A model generated the notes under the pieces. The model did not search any database and was not told the origin of the DNA. It worked only from the letters and a program-made list of their open reading frames with translations. A stretch of 11,005 nt of DNA, from the NCBI GenBank assembly GCA_028565635.1, contig JAOXYB010057378.1:1-11005 (forward strand). The letters are read 5' to 3'. Position numbers and translations under genes: made by a program. The stretch comes from Phoronis ovalis. Its lineage: Eukaryota; Phoronida; Phoronidae. Position 1 is the first letter of the stretch. Each line of letters starts with the position of its first letter. This document shows positions 1 to 8,570 of the stretch, piece by piece.

Positions 1-1100
1 TATTATTTGGATACAATTTACTGCATCCCGCGTAAACTGTGTAAAAAAGGTTTACGCATTTCAACATAATATAATAAAAGAAACAAAATTAAATGCTTGT
101 AGGTATGAAATAATTGGTTTTTATTCAAACCATGAATATTTATTATAAAATAAATACGCACAATATTATATTTTCATGATAAATAATACATATATCATTT
201 TATCATATATACACTCGCGTATTAAACATTGTAAATTTTAGATCTTCAAGATAAGCTTTGATTTGTAATGTGCTTTTGTCAGAAGCGTCATATTACAGTC
301 TACATTTTTTGAGACCATGCAAATTTATATCAGAAAAATCGAGACATTATAAAGAATGTTGTCTTAAAACTTATTCATAAACAAATATACTAGTCTATTT
401 CAAGTACAGATTGGTAGTGCCAGAATTGTCAAGATAAATTTTTGATAACAAAACTGTAATACAGATATCGGTACCTGACATCGCAGATCATATATAATAA
501 ATGGTGATACGTATCAATAGTATATGTATTTCCTTTTAATAATCAAAATTGCATTATATCAATATAGTGTATAGCATTATATTTGTTAAACGACATGTAG
601 AAAAATTACTTTAGTTGCTCAATATTTTCACTGGTCTAATATATTGATAACTTACTTGTGATAAAATATTTTAAAATTATTTTGTCTTACAAAGTGCGAG
701 ATGTAACCCTATTTTATGATATCCGTATGATAATAAAAATAAAATTCAAATCTTGATATTCAGTTACATTTAATATGTGGTAGACACATTTTCTCTTTAT
801 ACTCAAGCTAACTGTTTTAATCACCATGTAAGGTGCTCAATCAGCAAATAATTTTCTGTTATTTAATTTATAGCAATAAAATAATACAAATTAAGTCAGG
901 TTAAATAATTAATAATACCTACGGAAATTTAATAAATAGTAACTAGATAATTATGACAAGGTAATAAATAAATAAATGTAATCTAATACAAATTCTGTTA
1001 TCAATATTATATCTATTTAAATTTGCTAATTCATACTTTCGCAATAATAATGAATTCTTTTTTTTCACTTTGTCCCTTGAATAATTTCTGATTTGATATC
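1..1100. other. AT-rich non-coding stretch
   Basis: I see no gene here. The stretch is dominated by short A and T runs and by scattered AATAAA-like words, for example the TAAATAAATAAATG run near 963-976, and stop codons interrupt all frames quickly. No tRNA box pair, hairpin of note or transposon terminus was recognised. It is most simply intergenic or intronic DNA. Confidence 0.7.
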
Positions 1101-1119
1101 CTTATTTTTTCTTTTACAG
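1101..1119 (+). promoter_or_regulatory. possible 3' splice acceptor tract
   Basis: A pyrimidine-rich run ending in TTTTACAG (AG at 1118-1119) matches the metazoan 3' splice-site pattern well. The sequence after it soon enters the tandem repeat. The frame opened by the ATG at 1124 runs through both repeat copies to 1318, but the protein it would encode has no recognisable character and the 4-bp difference between copies changes its frame. In AT-rich DNA such tracts arise often by chance, so this is only a candidate. Confidence 0.2.
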
Positions 1120-1135
1120 TTCAATGCTTTTGCCA

Positions 1136-1322
1136 ACTAATTGTCTAATATCCTCCCATATATACTACCTCCCACAACCTCTTCATGGCAACGCACATCC
1201 CGAAACAGTTCCACTGTCTTTAACTCTGATCTCCACTAATTGTCTAATATCCTCCCATACTACCTCCCACAATCTCTTCATGGCAACGCACATCCCGAAA
1301 CAGTTCCACTGTCTTTAACTCT
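1136..1322. repeat. two-copy imperfect tandem direct repeat
   Basis: Two adjacent copies, 1136-1227 and 1235-1322, are separated by 7 bases (GATCTCC). They differ by one C/T substitution (CACAACCTC versus CACAATCTC) and by a 4-base TATA present only in the first copy. The near identity implies a recent local duplication, much younger than the inverted repeat near 9.6 kb. The unit is more C-rich on this strand than its surroundings and carries CATCCCGAAACAGTTCCACT. It could be part of a larger satellite or of a dispersed element duplicated here, and I recognise no element family. Any open frame across it is best regarded as a by-product of the repeat. Confidence 0.93.
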
Positions 1323-1329
1323 TTACAAG

Positions 1330-2730
1330 TTCACAAGTTTCATGGCTTGCCTTCCGCAATTTTTAAAATAATATTTTAATAGTTGACTAAATATCATGCA
1401 GCATTTTCCATCATAAAACAGTGCATGCTAAGCTACAGTCTGTTATTTCAACATCTTATGTACTTTGTTTATTTCTTTTCCATATAATGTATACTGTATC
1501 TTATAAAAAAATGTTTATATTTTTAGTTAAATTTCCGTTCCTTTATACTGTATCCCTTCGTGTTCTTTATATTTGTTAGTAAATAGTAAATACTTTTCAG
1601 TTGCTAGCATTGTATACTATTTTGAGTGCCTTATGCAGCTGTACCTGTAGGATTATTAGCATTGTTCACATTTGTTAGAAATTCACTCGGAATGAAACTA
1701 CCAGTGAACTACAAGCACCTTGTACCTGCATTGTAATAATGTTTAATGCTACAATGGTTGCTATCCGTTGCTACGCATTATGAAATGCCCCATATTGAAT
1801 TGACTCGAGTGCCTGTGGTAAGGTGCCAATGTAAGTAACAATGTTAGATTAAATCCAAGCAAGTTTATCAAAAACTATGTAGTTTTAATTCGGATTGGTT
1901 TTATTTATCAATTATATGTAAAAACAATATTTTAAAAACACATACATTGTAAAATTTTCTGTACAGATTAAAATTTAAGACCCAAAATAAAATCAAGTCC
2001 CAAACATACAGACTTATTAACAATATATGTTAGATCACAGGTTGAATAATTTGTAACACATATATTGTATATTGTTATTCTCTAAACCTCTGAATTCTTT
2101 TGAGTCAACATTATATGTTGTACGGACTTTTTTCCTAAACTGTTCAAATACAAGTTATCTATTTCCTCTTTTCCTTTTCTGAACTAGTTAGATTACCTAT
2201 CCACTTTATCAAAATAGGATTTTGCATTTTAATCTTAGTTACCAGTTTTAAACTCCCCTTATCAAAACCCTGAATAATTCTGTTTTATCATTTTTTATAA
2301 CATTGAATTTTTCAGTATGAATTAAAAAAATAATGCATTTATTTAATTTTAACTCATTTTTTATTGGAATACTAAACCATTCTGTTAGATACATTTAAAT
2401 GAACTGAGATGCTAATAATGCCTTTACAAGGTTGATGGAATTTCCTACAATACTGAGATGTATTATTGCCTAATATTTTATTTTTATTTTTACATTTTGC
2501 TATTCCATTTTCTTAGGTGTCTTAAAATAAAACTTGACAATCATTGTATCACCAAATTTGTAAACATTTTGTTTCTTTATATTCAAGAACATACTCTTGT
2601 GAATTATGAAATGTAAATAAATGTTTGTCAGACTTCAAGTTTCAAGTTATGCCATAGTTGCCGCAGCTGCTAACATTATACACATTTACAATTTACGCAT
2701 ACAAATCTGAAAATCAAGAAACTCACCACG
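1330..2730. other. AT-rich non-coding stretch
   Basis: I see no gene here. Stops are frequent in all six frames. A donor-like GTAAGT occurs at 1831-1836 and an acceptor-like TTTTTCAG near 2306-2313, but no open frame of useful length joins them. No transposon termini or RNA genes were recognised. Confidence 0.65.
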
Positions 2731-2744
2731 GAACGGGTTTTTTT

Positions 2745-2771
2745 TGACATACGGTAAACTCAGATATGTCA
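2745..2771. repeat. short perfect hairpin in a less AT-rich patch
   Basis: TGACATA at 2745-2751 is perfectly complementary to TATGTCA at 2765-2771, with a 13-base loop. It follows an eight-plus T run and sits in a patch (about 2731-2930) with visibly more G, C and CpG than the flanks, including a GCGGCCATTTTA stretch whose complement resembles, imperfectly, a YY1 site. The patch could be a regulatory island or the remnant of an older repeat. The stem is short enough to occur by chance. Confidence 0.4.
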
Positions 2772-2930
2772 AGTGTAACACGAGTGCGGCCATTTTAGAT
2801 TATTGGGGCTAACAGTGTTTTAGTACGACTATATTCCTTGTTAGAACAAAGTGCGTCTGAGACAGCAAGATTCGTGTCATTCGACCAGGAAAGGGTTTGA
2901 AAACAATGACGTTTTTATAAAAGTTTTACA

Positions 2931-4800
2931 TATAATAAACATCGATTTGTTTAGTCGTGTGTGAAAGTTACAGTACCATCTAGAGTTTAAAATAAGCTAA
3001 GAAACAAGATACATATTCGTATGGTATGAATTATAACTTTCAATAGTACCCTCTCAAAGATTAAAGTGTACTAGGTTTTTCTGCCAATTTTCAAGTGCAT
3101 TTTTTTCAGCATGAATTTAACCTAAATAAACTACCTTGCATTTAATTAGAGCTGGCTGGGTACGGACCTAAAACATATTTATTTGAATATTTGCTTTTTG
3201 CGCATTTTTAATAATAACAGACAAATGCAAATTTGGACAAAAAGAAATGCTATGATGGCAGTCTGATTTCCTGAAAATGTTAATTATCAGAAATCTTCAT
3301 TGTAATCGACCAGTATATGGACTAATGCTTTCTTGATCCGCTGTACATAAAGGGGACAAATATATTTGATCATTACAATGGCTCTCCTTTATTTAGATTT
3401 TTTATATTTCTTTATATTTTGAAATAGCTCACCTTGATACTTACAGACTATTTTATCGACTATTTCAACTTGAAATTCTGTGCACAATATTAAATACGTA
3501 CAGTTTGTTAAGATAACTAACACGTGTACTTATTTTGATTGATTTCGCCTTTGATATTATATTTTTTAGTTACATGTAAAGCTTTTAGATGGTACAGTAA
3601 TCTAAAAATAATGTAATGATCAAACAATACGACTATCAGAAATGGTGTATAATTATATCGTACATACCCCATAAAAAAGCCTACTTTTACTTCAATTTTC
3701 AAAATCACAGTTGGTGATACGGTGGCAACTTAACATGAGAACGAATATAGCAAAATTCATTACCCTGTACTTTAAGAAAGAGTGAAGATACAAATATCCA
3801 ACACAACATCAGGATTTTAACATATTTATACATTTGGTTGTAGCATCAGCGGAACAATCGTTCTTAAGGAAACCTGTAGAGTCATTCGCTGCTAGTAGAT
3901 AAGTTATTACTGCGTGATTAATTATAAAGCGTATACTTTCATAATGCATGATTCCCATTATCCAGCGAACATCAGTAAATATCAGGAATATTGCAAATTA
4001 TAATACAACCTAGCTATATTAAACTCTAAACTAAAACTAAACTAATTCAAAATATGTAGGCCTAATTCAGTCCGCTAATATTTTTGCCAAATGCTGATAT
4101 AATAAATTTTGTTCTTGAAAAAAGTACAGTTATAAGCCACTCGCGGAAGACATATAATTCTGCAATGCTAATGTAGATCATGCCACATACCAGTTTCAAA
4201 ATCACAGATGAACGATTTGTTTCCAAAATCATAATTCTTAGTGCATTGTTAATAATGTTTGGAATTAATTTTAAATCATTATATGCATTTTAATGTGTTG
4301 TACTTGTTGCTTATATGACGATAAGAAATAATTTTGAAAAACATTTCACTGGCCTAAATACACACTAGGTACGGTGCCAGTGCAAGATATATCGCTGCCA
4401 CAGCAATAAAACAGCAGAGGTAAGCAAACATCCCCTACTATGGCTGAGTGTCATAGGTCAGCGCTGCAATTTTTTTCAAAACCCTTAAGCAACTGACCTG
4501 ATGTGTTAAACGTAATGTTAGGTGCTGGTCATAAAATGTGTAACATTGGTAACACATATACATATACATGTATATTTTGCACATTTTGAATATTTTCTTT
4601 TGCATTTGGTTTTTGAGAACACTGTTTATGTTTTAATTATGAAATTATGTCGACTGATAACTACCCATGCATAAAGCCATAAGGTCCTTTTAATATGCAT
4701 TACAATGAATCTATACCCTTTTGTTGTACTGTGTTCGCCAATAGCAGCGACGAATGATTGTTACCGCACCTTCAATAGTACATATAATTTATTGGCACCA
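2931..4800. other. AT-rich non-coding stretch with isolated splice-like sites
   Basis: I find no convincing gene here. The best splice-like sites on the plus strand are an acceptor ATTTTTTCAG ending at 3109, where the following frames close within about 12 codons, and a donor AGAG|GTAAGC with GT at 4420-4421. A CACGTG E-box core lies at 3521-3526. A 7-bp inverted pair, CACTGGC and GCCAGTG, lies near 4347-4382. The minus-strand frame at 3517-3708 has no protein-like features. Confidence 0.6.
4420..4425 (+). promoter_or_regulatory. possible 5' splice donor
   Basis: CAGAG|GTAAGC is close to the metazoan donor consensus (MAG|GTRAGT). The sequence to its left contains in-frame stops in more than one frame, so any exon ending here would be very short or untranslated. 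It lies upstream of the candidate frame that opens at 4804. No transcript evidence can be drawn from the sequence alone. Confidence 0.15.
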
Positions 4801-4803
4801 TAG

Positions 4804-5091
4804 CTCAAAAGGCAGTTGCAGAGAAAAAGTTTCAGTATGTCGACTGATGTTAACCACATTCATTATAGTGATCAATGCAAGATAAAACAAACATCGTCCG
4901 GCTTTAGTTGTCACTGTGTATGTTCACAGAACAGTGATTCGGTTGATAATCATGGTTCAGAGTGTAAACTTGTGCCGGATAAGGTGACAAAAACATACTG
5001 GTTTGCCCGAAGTGAATTTATATGGATAATTCGTTGTAAATGTAGATATAATTCTGCGGTTACTGTAAATGTTGTGCCACATAAAGACTAA
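4804..5091 (+). CDS. unidentified small open frame, cysteine-rich
   Basis: The frame is open from 4804, just after a TAG at 4801-4803, to a TAA at 5089-5091. The first ATG is at 4837 (MSTDVNHIHY...), giving 84 residues. An acceptor-like AAGTTTCAG ends two bases before it, but its upstream tract is purine-rich and therefore poor. The product would have a CHCVC cluster about 31 residues from the ATG, a lone cysteine in SECKLV, and a CKC pair in IIRCKCRYN. It has neither a signal peptide nor a clear membrane segment. Paired cysteines flanking a W/F-rich stretch would fit the last exon of a secreted disulfide-bonded protein or a zinc-binding fragment, but I cannot match any family. Frames of this length are expected by chance in this composition. 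Confidence 0.22.
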   Translation, partial: LKRQLQRKSFSMSTDVNHIHYSDQCKIKQTSSGFSCHCVCSQNSDSVDNHGSECKLVPDKVTKTYWFARSEFIWIIRCKCRYNSAVTVNVVPHKD

Positions 5092-5170
5092 AAAGAGAAA
5101 ATGAAACAATGCTGTGTAGCTTTCATCACTTTTTTACCTTTAACAAGAGAAATAAGGTGTTAAGTACTGA

Positions 5171-5365
5171 ATGCAATGTAATTTCTATTCGTTTCAAACT
5201 AAGAAGATTTCGACAGAAAATGGCAAACATAATTTCATTCTAACCGTAAAACCAAAACAAGAGCAAGACCAGGAGAAACAAGAGCATCCTCTCCACATTC
5301 TTAAAATTAACTACATTTACGGTAATATAAAAGGCGTAACACCAATATATCACAGGATTTCTTGA
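5171..5365 (+). CDS. unidentified small open frame before a poly(A) signal
   Basis: The ATG at 5171 directly follows an in-frame TGA (5168-5170), and the frame ends with a TGA at 5363-5365, giving 64 residues. The middle is charged and low-complexity (VKPKQEQDQEKQEH), followed by a more ordinary stretch (LHILKINYIYGNIKGV). An acceptor-like TTTCGACAG lies inside the frame near 5210-5218, so a terminal exon could begin there. A canonical AATAAA lies 38 bases after the stop. Together these would fit a terminal exon, but there is no recognisable domain and the length is within chance expectation. Confidence 0.2.
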   Translation: MQCNFYSFQTKKISTENGKHNFILTVKPKQEQDQEKQEHPLHILKINYIYGNIKGVTPIYHRIS

Positions 5366-5402
5366 CAACCAACAACTGAAAAAAATAATCATATGAATCT
5401 TC

Positions 5403-5408
5403 AATAAA
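5403..5408 (+). terminator. candidate polyadenylation signal AATAAA
   Basis: This canonical AATAAA hexamer is followed within 10-30 bases by a T-rich stretch (TTGTATTCC, TTTCTTTCG) of the kind that serves as a downstream element. It lies 38 bases after the stop of the 5171-5365 frame, a plausible spacing for a 3' end. The hexamer occurs often by chance in AT-rich DNA, and it matters only if the upstream frame is real. Confidence 0.2.
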
Positions 5409-5409
5409 A

Positions 5410-6330
5410 TTGTATTCCTTCAAGTTTCTTTCGTACGCATGCTGAACTTAGTATCGTTTTCTGGATTAATGGCGATCACAATAGATGTACTTGTTAGGAG
5501 TTATATTATTTGAACATTTCCACTTTGAAGCAAGATATCTATTGAAGCAATAAGACAATTAAACAGATAGCTTTTTCTTTGTGATCAAAATATTGCGTAT
5601 CACAGGTAGGAATTAACAATACTAAAAAAAAATGTCTACTTTCGATTCCCAACGACTTCTACGTAAGTACAAATGATTGCGATTTTCTTGACTAAATGAG
5701 ATTTGGAATATCTTTGTTTCATTTGGTAGAATATACGAAACAAAAAGGCAGCTACTATACGAAGGATGACGAATTACACATGTAATTTAATGAACATTCC
5801 ACTTAATTAGAAAGTAGACATGGAATAGAGGTATTTTGTCTCAATATGTTGTCACTCCGGCCACAGCATTGGTGCCACTTCACAACCTGACGTATACATC
5901 GACATAATTAATTAGTTTAAAGCACATCTGCGTAGAATACGCACAGAAACAAAATTCTATCAAAGTCCAGTTGGTATTCTACTCATTATTAGCGTTTCAC
6001 GTATACCAAGTTCATCATGCACTTTCAGATCTATCATGTTATTCGAGCCAGGTATACATGCATAAGACGCCGGTCACGGTGTTGATACCAAACGGCGTTA
6101 AAAGGTATACTTATGGTTTCAAATGTATTTGGTAAAGAGCAGTTTGTTTGTGTGATTGTTTGCTTTAAATATACAAGAATACATACTTATTAAATGCTTC
6201 GTCTTAAAGATTTTATCTTAAAACGCATACTGCAGAGACAAGGAAGACGCTGTTGTGCTTAATTTGGCTAGTTGTCACTCAGAAGCAGAGTTATATCAAT
6301 GGCGCATTACGCCGTAGCTTTTCCCATTCG
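5410..6330. other. non-coding stretch with donor-like sites
   Basis: I see no supported gene here. A short frame from an ATG at 5632 (MSTFDSQRLLR...) contains a good donor-like GTAAGT at 5663-5668, so it could be a tiny first coding exon, but nothing downstream can be joined to it with confidence. A second donor-like GTAAGC is at 6330-6335, inside a weak frame (6272-6460) that overlaps the better one at 6340-6543. A 6-bp hairpin (TGCGTA/TACGCA) lies at 5929-5943. Confidence 0.5.
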
Positions 6331-6339
6331 TAAGCTAAC

Positions 6340-6543
6340 ATGTATTACAATCTATCATCAGATATCGCAGTTGAGAAAGTGTTTCGTCACCAGTATAAAA
6401 GAGTCGAGAGGTTTCATTGGTATGGGTGTCACAAAGGTTCCAATCATAGAACATATGTAGAACCATTTACTACTGACACAACTATAATTACTGGCAATAT
6501 GATTAAACATATAAATACGTTGGCGGGAGCTTTTAATTGGTAA
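6340..6543 (+). CDS. unidentified small open frame
   Basis: The frame starts at the ATG at 6340, seven bases after an in-frame TAA (6331-6333), and ends with TAA at 6541-6543, giving 67 residues. Its composition is balanced and protein-like, with aromatic and charged residues (VEKVFRHQYKRVERFHWYG) then a threonine-rich stretch (FTTDTTIITGN). I see no signal peptide, membrane segment, zinc-ligand pattern or transposase/reverse-transcriptase motif. It was preferred over the overlapping frame at 6272-6460 because its codons look less biased to AT-rich triplets. It could be a fragment of a decayed gene or mobile element, or chance. Confidence 0.18.
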   Translation: MYYNLSSDIAVEKVFRHQYKRVERFHWYGCHKGSNHRTYVEPFTTDTTIITGNMIKHINTLAGAFNW

Positions 6544-6548
6544 AACTA

Positions 6549-6588
6549 TTCATATTTCTGGATAAAACTATCATTTTCATATTTCTGG
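6549..6588. repeat. short direct repeat
   Basis: TTCATATTTCTGG occurs at 6549-6561 and again at 6576-6588, each preceded a few bases earlier by AAAACTAT. The arrangement reads as a decayed duplication of about 25 bases just after the 6340-6543 frame. It has no evident function and probably arose by replication slippage. Confidence 0.6.
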
Positions 6589-6978
6589 AACCTCCATAAT
6601 TTCACAAAAGAGGATTAAAAGTTGCGCGCACAGCAACAAAACATTGGCATGAAATAAGCGTAATGCTCAAATTTGCAACTGTGTTTCATATAAAAAAGCG
6701 TATAAGTGTAGGGACAAAATCTAGGTCTAAATACGTGTTTATGTTTATGCAGGCACGCCAAAAATAAAACATTGCTTGTTTACCCTTTCTTCATCGAACA
6801 GTTATCACATAAATACAAAAGATAAACGCAAACGTGAAACTTCATTATTTTTAAATGAAAAAAATATGTATCACTGTATATACGCTAAAAACATATGAGG
6901 AATTGTCCAAACATTATTGCAATGTACGGTGGTGAATTAAATATCGCGAAGGAAAATCTACAACAATGCCAAGCTGTC

Positions 6979-6988
6979 ATCACGTGAT
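6979..6988. promoter_or_regulatory. palindromic E-box (CACGTG)
   Basis: ATCACGTGAT is a perfect 10-bp palindrome with a CACGTG core at 6981-6986. TCACGTGA is the preferred site of bHLH-zip factors of the MITF/TFE and USF types in animals. No promoter or transcript start can be tied to it from sequence, so occupancy is unknown. Another CACGTG core lies at 3521-3526 without the flanking symmetry. Confidence 0.3.
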
Positions 6989-7353
6989 CAGGTTTGACAT
7001 GTTACATGTATATTAATAGTTGGATTAACATTTGTAAACTATGCTAGACTAGCTATTTATTTCATTTATACATTTCGCTAAAAGTAAAGACATTTGTTTA
7101 ATATATATGTAATAAACATGATTGAAATATATAATTATAGCAACCCTATTTCAATCTAACACACTCCTGATATTAGAGCTTGACAATGACATTTTAAAAA
7201 TAAACAGTTTCTTACCTTATTTGTATTCCTTTACAAACAAGTATAATCCATAAATACCATGTAACCTAATGTAGTAATCCGGGTTTGATAAATGCGTAAA
7301 TAAAATGGATTATTTGTGAAAATATCGCACGATGAATTTCAATTTATATGGAG

Positions 7354-7386
7354 ATTAGAGTGCTCTAATTTTATTAAAATGGCGGC
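7354..7386 (+). promoter_or_regulatory. 16-bp palindrome followed by YY1-type motif
   Basis: ATTAGAG at 7354-7360 pairs perfectly with CTCTAAT at 7363-7369 around a 2-base centre. Six bases further on, AAAATGGCGGC (7376-7386) exactly fits the known YY1/PHO core AANATGGCGGC. In animals this motif often lies at or just downstream of transcription starts and in Polycomb response elements. The ATG inside it opens a frame of only four codons. Having both within 33 bases suggests a promoter or regulatory element, but no gene start downstream confirms it. Confidence 0.35.
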
Positions 7387-7749
7387 CGATTAAGAATTAG
7401 GGCATATTGAACACAACGTGCTTTTAGTTAATATGAAAGTTTGAGCGTATTACACAAAAACAATTAATTCTACAATAAATTAAAGTCTTAATGGCTTAAC
7501 AAAATGTACTGCTGATTAAACAGACATACTCATAGTACACGAAAATATGCACGTCTTAAGGAATGTAACAGAAACAATGCGAAACAATGAACATAATAGA
7601 TATATTCAACGCCATGTTTATGGTTCCTGTCAATCATATACATGTCAATAAATGCATACAATCAAATGTGAATACAGGGACTTATGCCGTGGAACTAAAT
7701 GACTAGTAAAACATGTGATAAATTTAATTATTTTATATAAAAATACTAT

Positions 7750-7971
7750 ATGTTTGTAATTGTCAACGAAAATACTAAAAACAATCTTACCGTGAAGACG
7801 TGGTTTTACAACACAGACATGAATCAAAAACCAAAAGCTTTTATGATTTTGCAAAATTTAAAGATTTGCTTATACAGATCTAACCACATTATCCCGGATG
7901 TCACAACGATACTTGAAACAATACTATGTCAACTACAGATTTGGCAAATAATTTGCTTAACCAAGTTATAA
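7750..7971 (+). CDS. unidentified small open frame next to microsatellite
   Basis: The ATG at 7750 lies nine bases after an in-frame TAA (7738-7740), and the frame ends at TAA 7969-7971, giving 73 residues. The sequence looks protein-like (VNENTKNNLTVKTWFYNTDM, then DVTTILETILCQLQIWQI). The C-terminal third could form an amphipathic helix, and there is no signal peptide or recognised motif. An AATAAA follows the stop immediately and is followed by the GT-rich microsatellite, so the tail superficially resembles a poly(A) site with a GU-rich element, or the 3' end of a retroelement that seeded the microsatellite. A minus-strand frame overlaps its first half. It may be chance or a gene remnant. 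Confidence 0.2.
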   Translation: MFVIVNENTKNNLTVKTWFYNTDMNQKPKAFMILQNLKICLYRSNHIIPDVTTILETILCQLQIWQIICLTKL

Positions 7972-7985
7972 TAATAAATAAATAG

Positions 7986-8088
7986 TATGTGTATGTGTGT
8001 GCGTGCGTGCGTGCGTGCGTGCGTGCGTGTGTGTGTATGGGTGTGCTCGTGTGCGGTTGCATGTCCGTGTGTGTGTGTGTGTGTGTGT
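7986..8088. repeat. compound GT / GTGC microsatellite
   Basis: The array has three parts: imperfect GTAT/GTGT units, then about eight GTGC units (about 7998-8029), then an interrupted GT region ending in a pure GT run at 8067-8088. It is preceded by AATAATAAATAAATAG. The long His/Thr/Ala-rich frame on the opposite strand (7901-8191) is simply a translation of this array. Alternating purine-pyrimidine tracts of this kind are prone to length change and can adopt Z-DNA. It is the only long simple-sequence repeat in the window. Confidence 0.97.
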
Positions 8089-8132
8089 ACGCTGGTAACA
8101 TTAAGAAAGTATAAACATTAACAACGTGATAG

Positions 8133-8534
8133 CCTGGAAAATCACGAACTGTACAGATGCTGCTCCCCCTGATGGTTAACAGTGGTATCATTATTGTGCC
8201 AGTTTTTACTCCCTTGGCTATTATTGGTATATGCCTGCCATATAAACGTAGGTGGACATTTAAACACTGTATGTTAAACGTTGTAAGACATACAATGTAT
8301 CAGACGCCTTTTTTATCGCACCATACGGAAGACAAATCTTGCGTGCATAGTGATATATATTCGAAAAGCATAATGAGTAAGCTTTGTTTATGTAAACACT
8401 TTTTGCCTAGAAATCCAATCGAAGAGAATATATTAGATGCCGTTCCAAATAGTTGTTACACTATAGTGATTACAGTATATGTAGGTATATGTATTTATAC
8501 ATTGCTGATTCCGTCGCAAGCTCCCCGTACTTAA
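8133..8534 (+). CDS. unidentified open frame with two hydrophobic segments
   Basis: This is the longest open frame in the window. It is open from just after a TAG at 8130-8132 to TAA at 8532-8534, and the first ATG at 8157 gives 125 residues. Residues about 2-28 are strongly hydrophobic (GIIIVPVFTPLAIIGICL) and are followed by YKRRW, a positive-inside pattern. The middle is hydrophilic with several cysteines (SKLCLCKHF). Residues about 101-119 form a second hydrophobic segment (YTIVITVYVGICIYTLLIP) close to the C-terminus. It could be a small two-pass membrane protein, the last exon of a multi-pass receptor or channel, or a pseudogene piece. CAG directly precedes the ATG but lacks a pyrimidine tract, so splicing there is doubtful. 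The microsatellite ends 44 bases upstream of the frame. I recognise no family. A rough estimate gives well under one random frame this long in the window. Confidence 0.33.
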   Translation, partial: PGKSRTVQMLLPLMVNSGIIIVPVFTPLAIIGICLPYKRRWTFKHCMLNVVRHTMYQTPFLSHHTEDKSCVHSDIYSKSIMSKLCLCKHFLPRNPIEENILDAVPNSCYTIVITVYVGICIYTLLIPSQAPRT

Positions 8535-8570
8535 AATATATAACCCCCATCGAACTTGTTAAGACCCATT

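Larger units (their letters stand above)
6600..7745. other. non-coding stretch with palindromic motifs
   Basis: I see no gene here. The minus-strand frame at 7645-7854 overlaps the plus-strand frame at 7750 and has no protein character of its own. The stretch holds a palindromic E-box (6979-6988) and a palindrome plus YY1-like motif (7354-7386), both listed separately. Otherwise it is AT-rich with frequent stops. Confidence 0.6.

Noticed and set aside
1124-1318. Open frame across the tandem repeat
   Set aside because: It spans both repeat copies, changes frame between them because of the 4-bp indel, and has no protein-like features beyond the repeat itself.
1136-1322. IVGG-like tetrapeptide on the minus strand of the repeat, recalling a trypsin-type activation site
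   Set aside because: The motif is four residues long, lacks a preceding basic residue and any downstream catalytic motif, and its frame stops a few codons later.
3517-3708. Minus-strand open frame of 63 residues
   Set aside because: Its length is expected by chance in this composition and it is made largely of residues encoded by AT-rich codons, with no motif or supporting splice or poly(A) signals.
5630-5660. tRNA B-box-like TTTCGATTCCC
   Set aside because: No A-box, no cloverleaf arms and no T run terminator at the right distance, so this is not a tRNA gene.
6272-6460. Plus-strand frame overlapping 6340-6543
   Set aside because: It overlaps a more protein-like frame and contains a donor-like GTAAGC; it is likely a shadow.
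7645-7854. Minus-strand frame opposite the 7750-7971 frame
   Set aside because: It overlaps the plus-strand frame antisense and has no motif; at most one of the two can be real.
7901-8191. Minus-strand frame rich in His, Thr and Ala
   Set aside because: It is the translation of the GT/GTGC microsatellite and not a gene.
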